In this document: in pieces, positions 62,150-64,000 of the stretch
Layout: each line of letters starts with the position of its first letter
How positions within the stretch are numbered: the first letter of the stretch is position 1
Assembly: GCF_024519465.1 (NCBI RefSeq)
Contig: NZ_JALJRW010000001.1
Span: 304,644-368,643 of the forward strand
Length of the DNA stretch: 64,000 nucleotides
Source of the DNA: Stenotrophomonas sp. Ste86
Lineage (GTDB): Bacteria > Pseudomonadota > Gammaproteobacteria > Xanthomonadales > Xanthomonadaceae
Reading direction: 5' to 3'
The notes under the pieces: generated by a model
Databases searched by the model: none
What the model was told of the DNA's origin: nothing
What the model saw: only the letters and a program-made list of their open reading frames with translations
Translations under genes and position numbers: made by a program

Positions 62150-64000
62150 ATGCACTTTGTCAGGAATCTACGTGTCGGCCAGCGCATGAGCGTTGGCTTC
62201 TCCGCTCTCATAGGACTGATGGTCGTCCTGACTCTGGTGGGCATCCATCGGGTCCACCTCATCGAGAACGACCTGCACACGATCAATGACGTCAACGCGG
62301 TCAAGCAGCGCCTGGCCATCAACTTCAGGGGCAGTGTGCATGACCGCGCGATCGCGCTGCGCGACGTGGTCCTGTCCGATGACCCGCAGGCCCGGGCCGA
62401 GGCCACGCAACAGATCGAGAAACTCGCCGGCGACTACGCGGTGGCCGCCAAACCCCTGTCGGAGATGATCGCGGCGAGCACGGACAGCAAAGAGATCGGC
62501 ATGTTGAAGGCCATCGGCGCCAATGAGGCCGCCACCCTCCCTTTGCTGGCCGAGGTCAGCAAGCAACGCGAGGCCGGCGATGTCCAGGCGGCAACAGCGC
62601 TGATGCTCACCCAGGCCAAGCCGGCCTTCGTGGCATGGCTGGCCTCGATCAACGCCTTCATCGACTGGCAGGAGGCCAAGAGCGCCGCCACCGCCGAGCA
62701 GCTGACGGCCACCGCGCGCGGCTTTGCCATGCTCATGATCGGCGCAACGCTGCTGGCACTGGCGCTGGGAACAGTCATCGCCATCGCGCTTACGCGCAGC
62801 GTCGTCGGCCCCCTGCGCACTGCCCTGCAGGCCGCCCGCGACGTCAGCCAGGGCAAGCTGGATACAGCTCTGGTGGCACATCGGGGCGACGAGGCTGGCC
62901 AGCTGCTGGAGGCCATGGAGCAGATGCGCCAACGCATCCGGCGCGTCATTGCCGAGCTAGGCGAGATGACGGCCCGGCACGAGCGTGGCCAGATCAGCTA
63001 CCGCATGGATGCGGCCGCCTACCCGGGTGAATTCGGCATCATGGTGCGCGATACCAATGACATCGTGGCGGCGCATATCGCCATCAAAATGCAGTTGGTC
63101 CACCTGATCGGCCGCTACGCGGTGGGCGACCTGTCCGAGGACATGCAACGGCTGCCCGGCGAGAAGGCCATCATCACCGAGACCATGGACCGGGTGAAGG
63201 CCAACCTGTCCTCGATCAACCGTGACATCCGCGAGCTCACCCAGGCCGCCTCCGAGGGCAACTTCTCCGCGCGCGGCGAGCCGCAGGCGTATCAGTACGA
63301 TTTCCGCGCCATGGTGGAAAACCTCAATGGCCTGATGGGCACCGCCGAGCAGAACCTCGCAGCACTGTCCACCTTCCTCAATGACGTTGCATCGGGCAAC
63401 CTGGCCGCGCGCATGGAGGGCGACTTCCGCGGCGTCTTTGCCACCATGGGCGCCGATGCCAACAAGACTGCCACCAACCTGGCCGATATCGTCCGCCGCA
63501 TCCACCTCTCGTCCGAGTCCATTACCGGCGCGGCCACGGAGTTGTCCAACGGCAACCAGGACCTCTCCAGGCGTACCGAACAGCAGGCTGCCAGCCTGGA
63601 GGAAACCGCCGCGTCGATGGAGGAGCTGACCTCCACGGTCCGGCAGAATGCCGCCTCGGCCGACCAGGCCAATCGCCTGGCCATCGACGCCGCCGCTGTC
63701 GCCGGGCGCGGTGGGGAGATCGTGGACGAGGTGGTCAGCACCATGGACGGCATCGAAACCGCCTCCCGCCGCATCGCCGACATCACCACCGTGATCGACG
63801 GCATTGCCTTCCAGACCAACATCCTCGCGCTGAATGCCGCGGTGGAAGCCGCACGCGCCGGTGACCAGGGCCGCGGTTTTGCCGTGGTCGCCGCCGAGGT
63901 GCGCAGCCTGGCGCAACGCGCGGCCAGCTCGGCCAGGGAGATCAAGGAACTCATCGACGACTCCGCCGCCAGGGTCGCCGAGGGATCCACGCAGGTCCGC
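62150..64000 (+). CDS. methyl-accepting chemotaxis protein (3' part beyond window)
   Basis: 617 codons are present from ATG 62150 and the frame is open to the window end. A first membrane helix (about 15-33) is followed by a four-helix-bundle periplasmic domain, a second helix (about 190-212) and a HAMP domain. A long cytoplasmic part follows, possibly with a second HAMP-like unit, and the signalling domain containing [20 protein letters not shown] and [22 protein letters not shown], the conserved tip. Tsr-type receptor; ligand unknown. Confidence 0.92.
   Translation, partial: MHFVRNLRVGQRMSVGFSALIGLMVVLTLVGIHRVHLIENDLHTINDVNAVKQRLAINFRGSVHDRAIALRDVVLSDDPQARAEATQQIEKLAGDYAVAAKPLSEMIAASTDSKEIGMLKAIGANEAATLPLLAEVSKQREAGDVQAATALMLTQAKPAFVAWLASINAFIDWQEAKSAATAEQLTATARGFAMLMIGATLLALALGTVIAIALTRSVVGPLRTALQAARDVSQGKLDTALVAHRGDEAGQLLEAMEQMRQRIRRVIAELGEMTARHERGQISYRMDAAAYPGEFGIMVRDTNDIVAAHIAIKMQLVHLIGRYAVGDLSEDMQRLPGEKAIITETMDRVKANLSSINRDIRELTQAASEGNFSARGEPQAYQYDFRAMVENLNGLMGTAEQNLAALSTFLNDVASGNLAARMEGDFRGVFATMGADANKTATNLADIVRRIHLSSESITGAATELSNGNQDLSRRTEQQAASLEETAASMEELTSTVRQNAASADQANRLAIDAAAVAGRGGEIVDEVVSTMDGIETASRRIADITTVIDGIAFQTNILALNAAVEAARAGDQGRGFAVVAAEVRSLAQRAASSAREIKELIDDSAARVAEGSTQVR

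Overview
The window is high-GC proteobacterial DNA of the Xanthomonadaceae, most like Stenotrophomonas or a close relative. Three things suggest this: a complete Xanthomonadales-type bacteria-killing type IV secretion system (X-T4SS) whose VirB7 carries the extra C-terminal domain typical of the group; an adjacent effector with an XVIPCD-like recruitment domain; and a GTAG-headed palindromic repeat like the REP elements of Stenotrophomonas. No rRNA, tRNA, CRISPR array or insertion sequence was seen.

Region 1 (1-19041, nearly all minus strand) is the X-T4SS. Read in the direction of transcription it holds a lipoprotein (probable immunity), a DUF2235 lipase-like effector with a C-terminal XVIPCD, a small conserved ORF, virD4, a 455-base AT-rich regulatory gap, then virB7-B8-B9-B10-B11-B1-B2-B3-B4-B5-B6. 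Beyond virB6 lies the most unusual part of the window. Three further broken copies of virB6 sequence alternate with three different small secreted 8-cysteine DUF4189 genes. Each virB6 copy whose end is visible carries a different C-terminal tail. This looks like a cassette array that has grown by recombination, and it continues off the left edge.

Region 2 (19103-33875) is mixed housekeeping and accessory genes: a small membrane protein, an MFS exporter, a helicase IV with a topoisomerase-type zinc finger, an unrecognised protein with a possible zinc site, a divergent TetR/flavin monooxygenase pair sharing a palindromic operator, the giant helicase Lhr, an exonuclease III family nuclease, an SRAP-family protein that has lost its catalytic motifs, and a single-domain response regulator.

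Region 3 (33911-42509) is about stress sensing. It has an ECF sigma factor translationally coupled to a ChrR-type zinc anti-sigma factor and an oxidoreductase, a ZnT9-like cation diffusion facilitator, and a six-gene stressosome operon: rsbR-rsbS-rsbT, an ATPase/PP2C phosphatase fusion, a histidine kinase and a hybrid histidine kinase.

Region 4 (42670-55870) is one tightly overlapped glycogen/trehalose operon: glgA-glgB-treZ-malQ-treY-DUF2934-glgX, then a thioredoxin-reductase-like gene. GlgA and GlgB build glucan, GlgX and MalQ remodel it, and TreY and TreZ convert chain ends to trehalose.

Region 5 (56224-64000) starts with a CmlA/FloR-like phenicol exporter preceded by a nine-codon leader peptide and a perfect hairpin, which looks like a drug-inducible attenuator. 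It continues with an HWE kinase/response regulator pair, a VOC protein, an unrecognised protein, a GAF-EAL protein and the first 617 codons of a chemotaxis receptor.
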